A DNA stretch of 64,000 nt, taken from the NCBI RefSeq assembly GCF_004765795.1, contig NZ_SBIV01000004.1, positions 248,001 to 312,000 on the forward strand, given 5' to 3'. The number at the start of each line of letters is the position of its first letter. Within the stretch, counting starts at the first letter, position 1. A model generated the notes under the pieces. It had not been told where the DNA came from. It saw nothing but the letters and a program-made list of their open reading frames with translations, and searched no databases. The translations under genes were made by a program, and so were the position numbers. Shown here one piece after another: positions 45,692 through 54,663 of this stretch. This DNA comes from Halorussus marinus (GTDB taxonomy: Archaea; Halobacteriota; Halobacteria; Halobacteriales; Haladaptataceae).

Positions 45692-46711
45692 ATGAAATTC
45701 CGCACGTATCTCGTACGTCGATTAGTGGCGATGGCGGTGACGTTCTGGGGCATCCTGACGCTCGTGTTCGTCATCGCCCGCGTGGTGCCCGGCAATCCGG
45801 CCGCGGTCATCGCGGGCTCGAAAGCCACCGAGGAACAGATCGCACAGATCCGGGAGACGTACGGGCTGGACGATCCGCTCCACGAGCAGTACGTCGACTT
45901 CATCGTGGATCTGGTGCTCCACCAGGATCTGGGGATGTCGATCGCGACCCAGCGGCCGGTCGCCCAAGAGATCGCCCAGCGGTTTCCGGCGACGTTCGAA
46001 CTCACGACGTTGGCGGTCGTCTTCGCGCTGACGATCGGGATCCCGCTCGGCATCGCGTCGGCGATTCACAAAGACGAGCCCGTCGACCACGGCTCGCGAC
46101 TGGTGGCGATCAGCGGCGTCTCGATCCCGCAGTTCTGGATCGCGATACTCGCACAGCTGTTCTTCTACTACCAGCTCGGGTGGCTCCCGTCGGGCGGACG
46201 ATTCACCAGCCAGATGACGCCGCCGCCGAACGTGACCGGGCTCTACCTCGTCGACAGCCTGCTCGCGCTCGACTTCGGAGCGTTCGTCACCTCGTTCACG
46301 CATCTGTTGCTACCCGCGGCGGTGCTCTCGCTGGGAACGCTCGCCCAGACGACCAGGATCATGCGCTCGTCGATGATCGAGACGCTGAACACCGACTACA
46401 TCGAGTGGTCGCGGGCCCACGGGTTCCGGTCGAGGATCATCCTCCTGCGCCACGCGCTCAGGAACGCGGTCATGCCGACGATCACCGCGGTCGGGCTCTC
46501 GTACGGCCTGTTGCTCGGCGGATCGGTCGTCATCGAGATCGTGTTCAACATCCGCGGGCTGGGCCTGTTCCTCTACAACGCCGTCATCAGCACCGACTTC
46601 AACGGGATACTCGGCGTGACGATCGTGTTCGCGCTCGGGTATCTCATCGTCAACTTCGTCGTCGACGTGCTACACAGCTACATCAATCCGGAAGTCGAGT
46701 TGGGTGAGTGA
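45692..46711 (+). CDS. peptide ABC transporter permease (DppB-like)
   Basis: The 339-aa protein has six membrane helices. It opens with the typical RTYLVRRLVAMAVTFWGI, and the cytoplasmic EAA-type loop EWSRAHGFRSRIILLRHALRN lies near residue 230-250. It forms half of the membrane channel. It starts 19 bp after the SBP stop and ends 5 bp before the second permease. Confidence 0.93.
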   Translation: MKFRTYLVRRLVAMAVTFWGILTLVFVIARVVPGNPAAVIAGSKATEEQIAQIRETYGLDDPLHEQYVDFIVDLVLHQDLGMSIATQRPVAQEIAQRFPATFELTTLAVVFALTIGIPLGIASAIHKDEPVDHGSRLVAISGVSIPQFWIAILAQLFFYYQLGWLPSGGRFTSQMTPPPNVTGLYLVDSLLALDFGAFVTSFTHLLLPAAVLSLGTLAQTTRIMRSSMIETLNTDYIEWSRAHGFRSRIILLRHALRNAVMPTITAVGLSYGLLLGGSVVIEIVFNIRGLGLFLYNAVISTDFNGILGVTIVFALGYLIVNFVVDVLHSYINPEVELGE

Positions 46712-46716
46712 TACGT

Positions 46717-47631
46717 ATGGCTTCACAAGACGCGACGTCACCGACGCAGCGCTCGTTCACCGACAGATACCGAGGCGTCATCGAGGCGTTCCGACGGTCG
46801 TTCTACATCCTCGGCCGGAATCGGCTCACGATCGTCGGCATCGGGATGGTGCTGTTCATCGCCCTGATCGGACTGCTCGCGCCCGTGATCGCCCCGTACC
46901 CCAGCCACGTCGGGTCGGTGACCGAGTTCGGCCAGTCGCTCCAACCGCCCTCGAGCGAACATCTGTTCGGGACCGACCGGCTCGGTCGGGACATCTTCTC
47001 GCGGGTCCTGTTCGGGGCGCGGATCTCGATGAAGATCGCGGTGTTCGTCGTCGGCGCCGCGCTCAGCATCGGCATCCCGCTCGGCCTCGCGGCGGGCTAC
47101 ATCGGCGGGCGCGTCGAGATGCTCATCATGCGCGTCACCGACATCTTCGTCTCGATCCCCCGGTTGATCCTCCCCGTCGCGGTCGCGGGGGCGCTGGGGC
47201 CGAGTCTCGAGAACGTCATGCTGGCGCTCATCGTCACCTGGTGGCCGTGGTACGTCCGATTGCTCCGGAGCGAAGTGAAGGAGGTAAAAGAGTCCGAGTA
47301 CATCCAGGCCATCGAAGGCCTCGGCGCCAGTCGGCTCCGGGTCATGTTCGTCCACCTGTTGCCAAACAGCCTCACGAGCCTCCTCGTGCAGGCCACGATG
47401 GACATGGGCTGGGTCATCCTCGTCGCGGCGTCGCTGTCGTTCATCGGCATCGGCGCCTCCCCGCCGACCCCCGAGTGGGGACTCATGGTGGCCCGCGGGC
47501 GGGAGTTCATGCCGACCCACTGGTGGTTCTCCGTGTTCCCCGGGCTGTTCATCTTCATCAACGTGATGGGGTTCAACCTGATCGGGGACGGCCTCCGGGA
47601 CATCCTCGATCCGAAGTCCCGGATGGAGTGA
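46717..47631 (+). CDS. peptide ABC transporter permease (DppC-like)
   Basis: The protein is 304 aa from ATG 46717 (begins MASQDATSPTQRS); GTG 46708 is an alternative that overlaps the dppB stop. The N-terminal cytosolic segment, first helix, GTDRLGRDIFSRVLFGAR (about residue 90) and the EAA loop EAIEGLGASRLRVMFVHLLP-like region near 195 are typical DppC features. It completes the importer and ends the second block. Confidence 0.93.
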   Translation: MASQDATSPTQRSFTDRYRGVIEAFRRSFYILGRNRLTIVGIGMVLFIALIGLLAPVIAPYPSHVGSVTEFGQSLQPPSSEHLFGTDRLGRDIFSRVLFGARISMKIAVFVVGAALSIGIPLGLAAGYIGGRVEMLIMRVTDIFVSIPRLILPVAVAGALGPSLENVMLALIVTWWPWYVRLLRSEVKEVKESEYIQAIEGLGASRLRVMFVHLLPNSLTSLLVQATMDMGWVILVAASLSFIGIGASPPTPEWGLMVARGREFMPTHWWFSVFPGLFIFINVMGFNLIGDGLRDILDPKSRME

Positions 47632-47831
47632 TCCGGTCGCCGTTCGGGCCCGTTTTTCGCGGCGGCATCTCGCGGTGGACCGCGCCATCGGGTCCAGTTC
47701 CACGAGAAACGAGCTAGCAGTACAGTACTCTCTCGGCGGTGTCGAGTCGACGCCGGGCACTTCGGCGGGATTTTTCCCGTTCGGTCGTCGTGATCGAGAG
47801 CAGGGCGCGCCGACCGGGAAATCGTTCGGGA

Positions 47832-48035
47832 TCAGTCGCGAGTGGGACTCGACCGCGTCAGCGCGCCGTCACAACGCGGACACGTCGACGGAACCTCCGC
47901 GTCGATCTCGACGGTGTAGCCACAGTCCGTGCAGGCACAGGTCTCGGACTGTCCGCGGTCCGCGGGGACGGTGTTTCCGTGCGGGTTCGCCGTGGGGTGG
48001 TCGAGCCCGATCGGCGGGGCGTCGCTCGTGGCCAT
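47832..48035 (-). CDS. small zinc-ribbon/rubrerythrin-type metal-binding protein
   Basis: The 67-aa protein carries Cys33-x-Cys35-x2-Cys38 and a second pair Cys52-Pro-Arg-Cys55 separated by a short acidic beta hairpin, a zinc-ribbon layout. Many haloarchaeal small zinc-finger proteins have this form and affect stress or biofilm behaviour, but no specific role can be assigned. A TATA-like ATATTTACG (48060-48068, minus strand) lies about 28 nt before the start, suggesting a leaderless transcript. It is divergent from the BMP-family gene. Confidence 0.75.
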   Translation of the reverse strand: MATSDAPPIGLDHPTANPHGNTVPADRGQSETCACTDCGYTVEIDAEVPSTCPRCDGALTRSSPTRD

Positions 48036-48108
48036 ACAGGACGGGACGGTCCGAGCCCGTAAATATGTTCCATAGCCGACGACACATACTTTCGGCGCGC
48101 GTATTATT

Positions 48109-48120
48109 CCGATTAATCGG
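48109..48120. promoter_or_regulatory. 12-bp palindrome in the zinc-ribbon/bmp divergent region
   Basis: CCGATTAATCGG reads the same on both strands and sits between the divergent promoters, about 45 bp upstream of the bmp TATA element. It is a candidate operator for a dimeric regulator. Confidence 0.4.
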
Positions 48121-48160
48121 CGCGGCGGATCGCCGAGATACTCTTCAAATATATACGATA

Positions 48161-48170
48161 TTTTATATAA
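48161..48170 (+). promoter_or_regulatory. TATA-like element of the BMP-family gene
   Basis: TTTTATATAA is a strong haloarchaeal-type TATA box. Transcription would start about 48190-48195, close to the GTG at 48196 and 16-20 nt before ATG 48211. Confidence 0.5.
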
Positions 48171-48210
48171 GGATAGTTTTTAGCATGCGCGTGATGTGTA
48201 CACCCACGGA

Positions 48211-49329
48211 ATGGCTCACAGCATGGGGGAACGCGACAGTTCGGGGGGATCAAGCGCCGAACGGTCGTCGACGGTCAGTCGGCGGACAGTGCTCGCATCG
48301 GGGGCGGCCGTGCTCGGCGGAACGATCGCCGGCTGTGTCGGCGCCGGCGGTAGCCAAGACGCCACGACGAACGTCGCGATCGTCTCGAGCCCGGCGGGGT
48401 TCGACGACAACGCGTTCAACGACCTCGCGCTCGAAGGGCTCCGGAGCGCCGCCGAGGAGTACGACGTCGAGATCAATCGGGTCGAGGAGACCGAGCAGGC
48501 CCAGTACCAGTCGACCCAGTCCCAGCTCGCCCAGAGTGGCGACTACGACCTCATCGTGCTGGTCTCGTACAACCACACCGAGGCGCTGACCCAGAACGCC
48601 GTCGACTACCCGGACCAGAACTGGATGCTCATCAACGACTACGTCGACGAGCCCAACGTCGCCGGCTACACCTGGGCGAACCACCAGATGTCGTATCTGG
48701 CGGGCGTCCTCGCCGGGACGATGACGACCGAAGAACTGGACCACGAGGGGGGTTCGACGGCCCCGGAGACCGCGCAGGTCGGGTTCGTCGGCGGCGAGGA
48801 CGGCTCGCTGATCAACGCCTTCGAGCGGTCGTACGTCGCCGGCGCAGAGTGGGTGAACGGCGACGTCGAGGTGAACGTCGGCTACATCGGCAACTACACC
48901 GACACGAGCACCGCGGCCGACATCGCGAGCTCGCAGTACGACGACGGCGCGGACATCGTCTACCACGCCGCGGCGGCCGCCGGCCGAGGCGTCTTCGAGG
49001 CCGCACAGGAGAACGGCCGGTTCGCGATCGGGGTCGACGCCGACCAGTCGCGGACGCTCCCCGATTTCCAGGACGTCATCCTCGGCTCGGCGGTCAAGTA
49101 CATAAACGAGGGGACCCGCGAGGTCGCCGCGGCGGTCGCCGAGGGCGACTTCGAGAGCGTCGCGGGCGCCAACACGCTGGGGCTCGAAGACGAGGCCGTC
49201 GACTGCGTCATCGGGCAGGCGTTCGATGGCCAACTGCCCGACGCGGTCGGAAAGAACCTCGAGGAGGCAAAACAGGCCATCGTCGACGGCGACGTCGAGG
49301 TGCCGTGTACCGCCGCCGGATGCGAGTGA
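48211..49329 (+). CDS. BMP-family substrate-binding lipoprotein (nucleoside/simple-sugar ABC importer)
   Basis: The protein is about 372 aa from ATG 48211; GTG 48196 and ATG 48223 are other possible starts. A twin-arginine signal (VSRRTVLASGAAV) and lipobox TIAGC precede a PnrA/BmpA-type domain: NVAIVSSPAGFDDNAFNDLA, then VGFVGGEDGSLINAFERSY. Family members bind purine nucleosides. The three genes after it encode the matching ATPase and two permeases, so the four form one importer operon. The ligand is likely a nucleoside, but that is by family only. Confidence 0.9.
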   Translation: MAHSMGERDSSGGSSAERSSTVSRRTVLASGAAVLGGTIAGCVGAGGSQDATTNVAIVSSPAGFDDNAFNDLALEGLRSAAEEYDVEINRVEETEQAQYQSTQSQLAQSGDYDLIVLVSYNHTEALTQNAVDYPDQNWMLINDYVDEPNVAGYTWANHQMSYLAGVLAGTMTTEELDHEGGSTAPETAQVGFVGGEDGSLINAFERSYVAGAEWVNGDVEVNVGYIGNYTDTSTAADIASSQYDDGADIVYHAAAAAGRGVFEAAQENGRFAIGVDADQSRTLPDFQDVILGSAVKYINEGTREVAAAVAEGDFESVAGANTLGLEDEAVDCVIGQAFDGQLPDAVGKNLEEAKQAIVDGDVEVPCTAAGCE

Positions 49330-49370
49330 CGCCCCGATCGTCAGACTACCGCCGATGACAGCCCCCGATC

Positions 49371-50987
49371 ATGGCGCCACCTGAGACGGCGGCGCCCGCG
49401 GTCCGACTCGACGGCATCACCAAGCGGTTCGGCGACGTGGTCGCCAACGACGGCGTCGACTTCACGCTCGAACGCGGGACGGTCCACGCCCTGCTGGGCG
49501 AGAACGGCTCGGGCAAGACGACCCTGATGAGCGTCCTCTACGGGCTGTACGATCAGGACGCCGGGACGATCGCGATCGACGGCCAGCCCCGGGCGTTCGA
49601 CTCGCCCAGAGACGCCATGGACGCCGGGGTCGGCATGATCCACCAGCACTTCCAGCTCGTCGAGCCGATGACCGTCCTCCAGAACGTCATCCTGGGCCAC
49701 GAGCCGACCGAGAACGGACTGGTCGACGAGGCCGCCGCGAGAGACGACGTCGAGGCGATCTGCTCGCGGTACGACTTCGACGTCGACCGGTATCTGGACA
49801 CGCCGGTTCGGGAGCTCGACCTCGGCGCGCGCCAGCGCGTCGAGATCGTCAAGAGCCTCTACCGGGGCGCCGAGATCCTCGTCCTCGACGAGCCGACGGC
49901 GGTGCTCACCCCACAGGAGGCCGATCGGCTGTTCGACGTGATGGACGAGCTCACCGCGTCGGGGCGCTCGCTCGTCTTCATCACCCACAAGCTCGACGAG
50001 GCGCTGACCGCCGCCGACGAGATCACCGTGCTCCGGGACGGGGCGGCCGTCGGGACGGTGGCGGCCGCCGACGCCACCGAGCGGGAACTCGCGCGGCTGA
50101 TGGTCGGCCGGGAGGTGCTGTTCGACCGCGAGCGTCGCGAGACGGCGCCCGGCGAGCCCCTCCTCGCGGTCGAGGACCTCCGGGTCCGGGGCGACCGCGG
50201 GCTCGAACGGGTCCGGGAGGTCGGGTTCACGGTCCGCGAACGCGAGATCCTGGGCGTCGCGGGCGTGCAGGGCAACGGCCAGACCGAACTGGTCGAGGCG
50301 CTCGCCGGGCTTCGCCCCGTCGCGTCGGGCGCCATCCGGTTCCGCGGCGAGGACGTGACCGGTCTGAGCCGGCGCGAGCGGATCGAGGCCGGCATCGCCT
50401 ACGTCCCCGAGGACCGACAGACCGAGGGGTTGGTGCAGGACTACGACCTCGTGCACAACGCGTTGCTCGGGAATCATACCATCGAACCGTACGCGCGCCG
50501 GGGGTTCGTCGACTGGGCGGCCGTCCGGGAACACGCCGAGGAGATCGTCCGGGAGTACGACGTCCAGCCGCCGACCCCCGACGCGGAGGCGGCGTCGCTG
50601 TCTGGCGGGAACCAGCAGAAGTTCATCGCGGGCCGGGAGATCGAACACGACCCCGACGTCATGGTCGCGGCCCACCCCACGCGCGGGGTCGACGTCGGCT
50701 CGATCGAGTTCATCCACGACCGCCTGCTCGCACTCCGCGACGCCGGGCTGGCGATCGTGCTGGTCTCCTCGAAGCTAGAGGAGATCCGGACCCTCTCCGA
50801 CCGGATCGCGGTCATGTACGAGGGCGAGTTCGTCGACACGGTCGACCCCGACGCGGTGACCGACGAGGAACTGGGACTGCTGATGGCCGGCCGCGATCGC
50901 GGCGAGGACCCGACCGACGCCCGACGCGGGGAGGCGGAAGTCGAACCGGACCGCGCCGACGGACCAGACGGAGGCGGGCGAGCGTGA
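49371..50987 (+). CDS. nucleoside/simple-sugar ABC transporter ATP-binding protein, two-domain
   Basis: The 538-aa protein has two fused ATPase domains. The first has Walker A GENGSGKT (about residue 43), the signature LGARQRVEIVK (about 147) and Walker B LVLDEPTAVLTPQ. The second has the degenerate Walker A GVQGNGQTELV (about 302) and signature LSGGNQQKFIAGREI (about 407). Inactive-looking second sites are normal in this class. It powers the permeases encoded next, and its stop overlaps the first permease start by 4 bp. Confidence 0.93.
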   Translation: MAPPETAAPAVRLDGITKRFGDVVANDGVDFTLERGTVHALLGENGSGKTTLMSVLYGLYDQDAGTIAIDGQPRAFDSPRDAMDAGVGMIHQHFQLVEPMTVLQNVILGHEPTENGLVDEAAARDDVEAICSRYDFDVDRYLDTPVRELDLGARQRVEIVKSLYRGAEILVLDEPTAVLTPQEADRLFDVMDELTASGRSLVFITHKLDEALTAADEITVLRDGAAVGTVAAADATERELARLMVGREVLFDRERRETAPGEPLLAVEDLRVRGDRGLERVREVGFTVREREILGVAGVQGNGQTELVEALAGLRPVASGAIRFRGEDVTGLSRRERIEAGIAYVPEDRQTEGLVQDYDLVHNALLGNHTIEPYARRGFVDWAAVREHAEEIVREYDVQPPTPDAEAASLSGGNQQKFIAGREIEHDPDVMVAAHPTRGVDVGSIEFIHDRLLALRDAGLAIVLVSSKLEEIRTLSDRIAVMYEGEFVDTVDPDAVTDEELGLLMAGRDRGEDPTDARRGEAEVEPDRADGPDGGGRA

Positions 50988-52114
50988 CCGACCCAGACGC
51001 GGGCGGGGGCCGACGGCTCGATCGGGCCGCCGACCGCATGCTCGGCGCGTCGGCGGTCCAGCGGCTCCTGATCGCGACCGCGTCGACGGTGCTGGCGCTG
51101 GTCGTCGGGCTGGTGGTCGTGGCCGCGGCCGGCTACGATCCGGCGACCTTCCTGGTGAACGTCTTCGAGGGGTCGTTCGGCGACGCGACCGCGGTCGCAC
51201 AGACGCTTCGGTCCACGACGCTGTTCGTGCTGACCGGGGTCGCGGTGGCGGTCGCGTTCCGGGCCGGCGTGTTCAACATCGGCGTGCAGGGCCAGTTCGT
51301 CGTCGGCGGGTTCGCCACCGTCGTCTCGATCCTGTGGCTCGCCCCGCTGGCCCCCGAGAACGCGGTCGGGGGCGCCGCACTCTTGGTCTGCGGGGCGCTC
51401 GCGGCCGTCGTCGCGGGCGGCCTCTACGGCGCGCTCCCGGGCGTCCTGAAGGCGTACGCCGACGCCAACGAGATCATCACCACGATCATGCTGAACTTCA
51501 TCGCGATCGGGGTGGTCGGGTGGCTCGTCGACGGGCCGTTCCGGGGCGAGGGCCAGCGCGCGCCCAACACCGCCCGGATCCCCGAGCACGTCGGCCTCCC
51601 GCGGCTCGTCTTCGACGTGCCGGACTTCTCGGTCGTCGGGCTCGCGGTCGCGCTCGTCGCGGTCGGCGCGATCGCTGTGGTCATGGAACGGACCCGGCTG
51701 GGGTACGACATGATCACCAGCGGCCATCAGGAGGCGGCGGCCGCGTTCTCGGGCGTCGACGCCAAGCGCACGATCGTCGCCACCATGACCCTCTCAGGGA
51801 TGGTCGCGGGCGTCGCGGGCGCGGTGTTCGCCGTGATGATTCAGGGCTACTACAGCGACCCGAGCGGGATCGGCACGTACGGCTTCGACGCCATCGCCGT
51901 CAGCCTGCTCGCGGCGAACAACCCGCTCGGGGTCGTCCCGGCCGGACTGCTGTTCGGCGGGCTCGACGCCGCCGGCAGGCACATCGGCATCTACAGCGAC
52001 GTGCCCGTCCAGTTGATCGACGGGGTCGTCGGGCTCGTCGTCCTGTTCGTCGCCGCGCCAGAGCTGTTCCGGATGGCGGCCCGGCGGACCGGGCTCGGGG
52101 GCGAGGACCGATGA
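50984..52114 (+). CDS. nucleoside/simple-sugar ABC transporter permease (BPL_2 type)
   Basis: The 376-aa protein has about 8-10 membrane helices, with FNIGVQGQFVVGGFATV (about residue 95) and NEIITTIMLNFIAIG (about 165), the conserved parts of the branched-chain/nucleoside permease family. It overlaps both neighbours by ATGA-type junctions (4 bp), so the three proteins are made together. Confidence 0.93.
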   Translation: MTDPDAGGGRRLDRAADRMLGASAVQRLLIATASTVLALVVGLVVVAAAGYDPATFLVNVFEGSFGDATAVAQTLRSTTLFVLTGVAVAVAFRAGVFNIGVQGQFVVGGFATVVSILWLAPLAPENAVGGAALLVCGALAAVVAGGLYGALPGVLKAYADANEIITTIMLNFIAIGVVGWLVDGPFRGEGQRAPNTARIPEHVGLPRLVFDVPDFSVVGLAVALVAVGAIAVVMERTRLGYDMITSGHQEAAAAFSGVDAKRTIVATMTLSGMVAGVAGAVFAVMIQGYYSDPSGIGTYGFDAIAVSLLAANNPLGVVPAGLLFGGLDAAGRHIGIYSDVPVQLIDGVVGLVVLFVAAPELFRMAARRTGLGGEDR

Positions 52115-53160
52115 GCGTCGCCGACTACGCCGCCCGCAACCGCGTCCGGATCGGCGCCGCGGTCGGCCTGCTCGCCGGCGCGGCGCTCCTCGCGGCCCTG
52201 CTCGACCTGCCGGTCGCGGCCATCGTGACCGTCGGGTTCGTCGAGCGGACGCTCCAGGCGGCGACCCCGATCGCGCTCGCGGCGGTCGGCGGGCTCTACG
52301 CCGAGAAGAGCGGCGTGTTCAACATCGGCCTCGAAGGGTTCATGATCTTCGGGGCGGCCAACGCCGGCGCCGTCGCGTGGCTCTCGGGCGGCGGATCGCC
52401 GACCCAGCTCGACCTCTGGGTCGGCATCCTCGCGGCGGTGCTCCTCAGCCTCGCGTACGGCGCGATCTTCGCCGCGCTGACGATCCGGTACGAGGCCGAC
52501 CAGATCGTCGCCGGCCTCGCGGTCTGGTTCGTCGGGCTCGGGTTCGGCCCGTTCACCGCGGTCGTCCTCTGGGGCAACCGCAACAGCCCGCGGCTCGCGA
52601 GCGTCGCCGATCTCACCGTCCCGGTGCTGTCGGAGCTCCCGGTGGTCGGTCCCGTGCTGTTCGACACGTCGCCGCTGGTGGCGCTCGCCGCGCTGGCGGT
52701 CGGGATCTCGTGGGTGGTGCTGTACCGGACCAGATACGGCTACTGGCTCCGGGCGGCCGGCGAGAACCCCGAGGCGCTCGACACGGCGGGGGTCAGCGTG
52801 GCCCGCGTCCGGTACGGGGCGGTGATCTTCTCGGCCGCGATGGCGGGGCTTGCCGGCGCCGTCCTGCTGGCCCACGCCGGGTCGTTCACCGGCACCGGCG
52901 ACACGATGGTCAACGGCCGGGGGTGGATCGGGATCGTCGCGTATCTGTTCGGCAACTACAACCCGATCGGGGCGGGCGCGGCGGCGGTGCTGTTCGGCGG
53001 GCTGGACATGCTCCAGATCCAGTTCCAGACCGCCGGCATCGAGGTGCCAAACCGGCTCGTCAATCTGTTCCCGTACGCGGCGGTCGTCGTCGTGCTCACC
53101 GTCTGGGGCTCGACCCGGATGCCCGCGGCCGTCGGCGAACCCTACGAGAGCGAGGAGTGA
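52111..53160 (+). CDS. nucleoside/simple-sugar ABC transporter permease, second subunit
   Basis: The protein is 349 aa from ATG 52111, whose ATGA overlaps the previous stop; the open frame continues upstream but is only a shadow of the first permease. FNIGLEGFMIFGAANAG (about residue 70) and TRMPAAVGEPYESEE at the C-terminus are typical. It completes the importer and is the last gene of the operon; a convergent TIM-barrel gene follows 28 bp later. Confidence 0.93.
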   Translation: MSVADYAARNRVRIGAAVGLLAGAALLAALLDLPVAAIVTVGFVERTLQAATPIALAAVGGLYAEKSGVFNIGLEGFMIFGAANAGAVAWLSGGGSPTQLDLWVGILAAVLLSLAYGAIFAALTIRYEADQIVAGLAVWFVGLGFGPFTAVVLWGNRNSPRLASVADLTVPVLSELPVVGPVLFDTSPLVALAALAVGISWVVLYRTRYGYWLRAAGENPEALDTAGVSVARVRYGAVIFSAAMAGLAGAVLLAHAGSFTGTGDTMVNGRGWIGIVAYLFGNYNPIGAGAAAVLFGGLDMLQIQFQTAGIEVPNRLVNLFPYAAVVVVLTVWGSTRMPAAVGEPYESEE

Positions 53161-53188
53161 GCCCCGACCCCGTCGAGTCGCCGCGGGC

Positions 53189-53965
53189 TCACAGCAGTTC
53201 GTCGAGGTGGCTCCGGGAGTACTCGAGGTACTCGAGCGACCGCGTGCCGATTTCGAGCGACAGCGTCCCGGTCCACCCCGACGGGAACGCCTCGAAGATG
53301 GGCTCGAAGTCGAGGTTTCCCGCGCCGAACGGGAGGTGTTCGTCGGCCGGCCGGCGGGTGTCGTTGAGGTGGACGTGCGAGATCCGATCGGCGTGATCGG
53401 CGACGAACGCGGCGGTGTCGGCGGCGTCGTAGCCGGTGACTCGGGCGTGGCCGGTGTCGAGGGTCATCGACGCGTCCGTGTTCGCGAGCAGTCGGTCGAT
53501 GTGTTCGATCGTGTACGCGCTGTCGAAGATGTTCTCCGCACAGATCTCCAGCCCGCGGTCGGCGCCGTAGGCGGTCAGGTCGGCCACCGACGCGTCGATG
53601 TGATCGCGGAGCGCCGCGTCCTCCCAGGCGACCTCCCACGCCGACGACTCGGGGTGGAGGACGCCCTTCTCGGCGCCGAGATCGGCCGCGACGTCGATGC
53701 ACGTCCGCTGGGTCTCGATCGCGCCGTCGCGGACGCCCGGATACGGCGAGCCGATGTCGGTCGGGAACGGGAGGTGGACGACCAGATCGAGCCCGTGGTC
53801 GGCCAGCGTGGCCCGGACGTCAGACGCCCGCGATGCGAGGGTTTCGTGGGCGTGTGGCCCGTCCATCAGCACTTCGACGTAGTCGAAGTCGCCGGCGGCG
53901 GCGAAGTTCAGTTGGCGGTCCAGCTCCGATGCGACTGACGTGACGAAACCGATGCGTGGGTTCAT
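53189..53965 (-). CDS. sugar phosphate isomerase/epimerase (xylose-isomerase-like TIM barrel)
   Basis: The 258-aa protein has the AP-endonuclease-2 barrel pattern: IGFVTSVASELD at the start, ICAENIFDSAYT (about residue 134, Glu ligand), LDTGHARVTGYDAA (about 163, Asp/His ligands) and SHVHLNDTRRPADEHLPFG (about 193). Metal-dependent isomerisation or epimerisation of a sugar or polyol is likely. Its ATG overlaps the HAD gene stop by 4 bp, the last cistron of the Ugp/Mal-type operon, so it probably converts the imported sugar. Confidence 0.85.
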   Translation of the reverse strand: MNPRIGFVTSVASELDRQLNFAAAGDFDYVEVLMDGPHAHETLASRASDVRATLADHGLDLVVHLPFPTDIGSPYPGVRDGAIETQRTCIDVAADLGAEKGVLHPESSAWEVAWEDAALRDHIDASVADLTAYGADRGLEICAENIFDSAYTIEHIDRLLANTDASMTLDTGHARVTGYDAADTAAFVADHADRISHVHLNDTRRPADEHLPFGAGNLDFEPIFEAFPSGWTGTLSLEIGTRSLEYLEYSRSHLDELL

Positions 53966-54663
53966 TGTGGTCTCCGGGGAGAATCCGTGTCGGTCGATCG
54001 CGCGGGCAGGTCGGTCAGGTCGGCGAGGCTCTCGATGCGGTAGGTCGGCTCGGCGTCGAGGCGGTACTCCCGGCGGTGCGGGCGCGCGACGAACGCGGAG
54101 TCGACGCCGGCGGCGTTCGCGGCCGCCACGTCGACGCGGCTATCGCCCACGTAGAGGGCCGACCGGACGTCGAGCGCGTCGAGCGCCGTTTCGAGGTACG
54201 ACGGGTCGGGCTTGCGCCGCGCCAGTCCCTCTAGGGTCGGATCCCGGCCGTAGTGGGCCTCGAACGTCGCGAGGTCGAACTCGTCGACGACGCGCTCGAT
54301 CGTCGCGTGCTGATTGTTGCTCACGATCGCGGTCGGCACCGAGAGATCGGCGACGACGTCGACGTCGGCGTACAGCGGCTTGCGGCCCTCGCGGATCGCG
54401 CTCGCCTGGACGGCGGTCCGGTGGCGCTCGTTGCGTCGCCAGAACCGCTCGGCGTCGAGGCCGTACCGGTCGGCCAGTTCCCGGACCGTCTCGACCGAGA
54501 GGTCCTCGACGAGCGCCCGGACGTCCCCGGCGTCGGGGTCGACGTCGAACGCGCCGAACGCCTCCCGGGAGGCCGCGAGCAGGAGCGACTCGTCGGTCGG
54601 ATGCGTGAGCACGCCGTCGTTGTCGAAGACGACCGCGTCGTATCTGGCGGCGACGTGGGTCAT
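53962..54663 (-). CDS. HAD-family hydrolase (phosphoglycolate-phosphatase-like)
   Basis: The protein is 233 aa from ATG 54663. Motif I is VVFDNDGVLTHP (about residues 10-21, nucleophile Asp), motif II IVSNNQH, the Lys in RRKPDP and motif IV YVGDSRVDVAAA. It removes phosphate from a small metabolite, possibly glycerol-phosphate or a sugar phosphate brought in by the adjacent importer. It overlaps the ATPase gene upstream and the isomerase gene downstream by ATGA junctions. The precise substrate is unknown. Confidence 0.87.
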   Translation of the reverse strand: MTHVAARYDAVVFDNDGVLTHPTDESLLLAASREAFGAFDVDPDAGDVRALVEDLSVETVRELADRYGLDAERFWRRNERHRTAVQASAIREGRKPLYADVDVVADLSVPTAIVSNNQHATIERVVDEFDLATFEAHYGRDPTLEGLARRKPDPSYLETALDALDVRSALYVGDSRVDVAAANAAGVDSAFVARPHRREYRLDAEPTYRIESLADLTDLPARSTDTDSPRRPQ

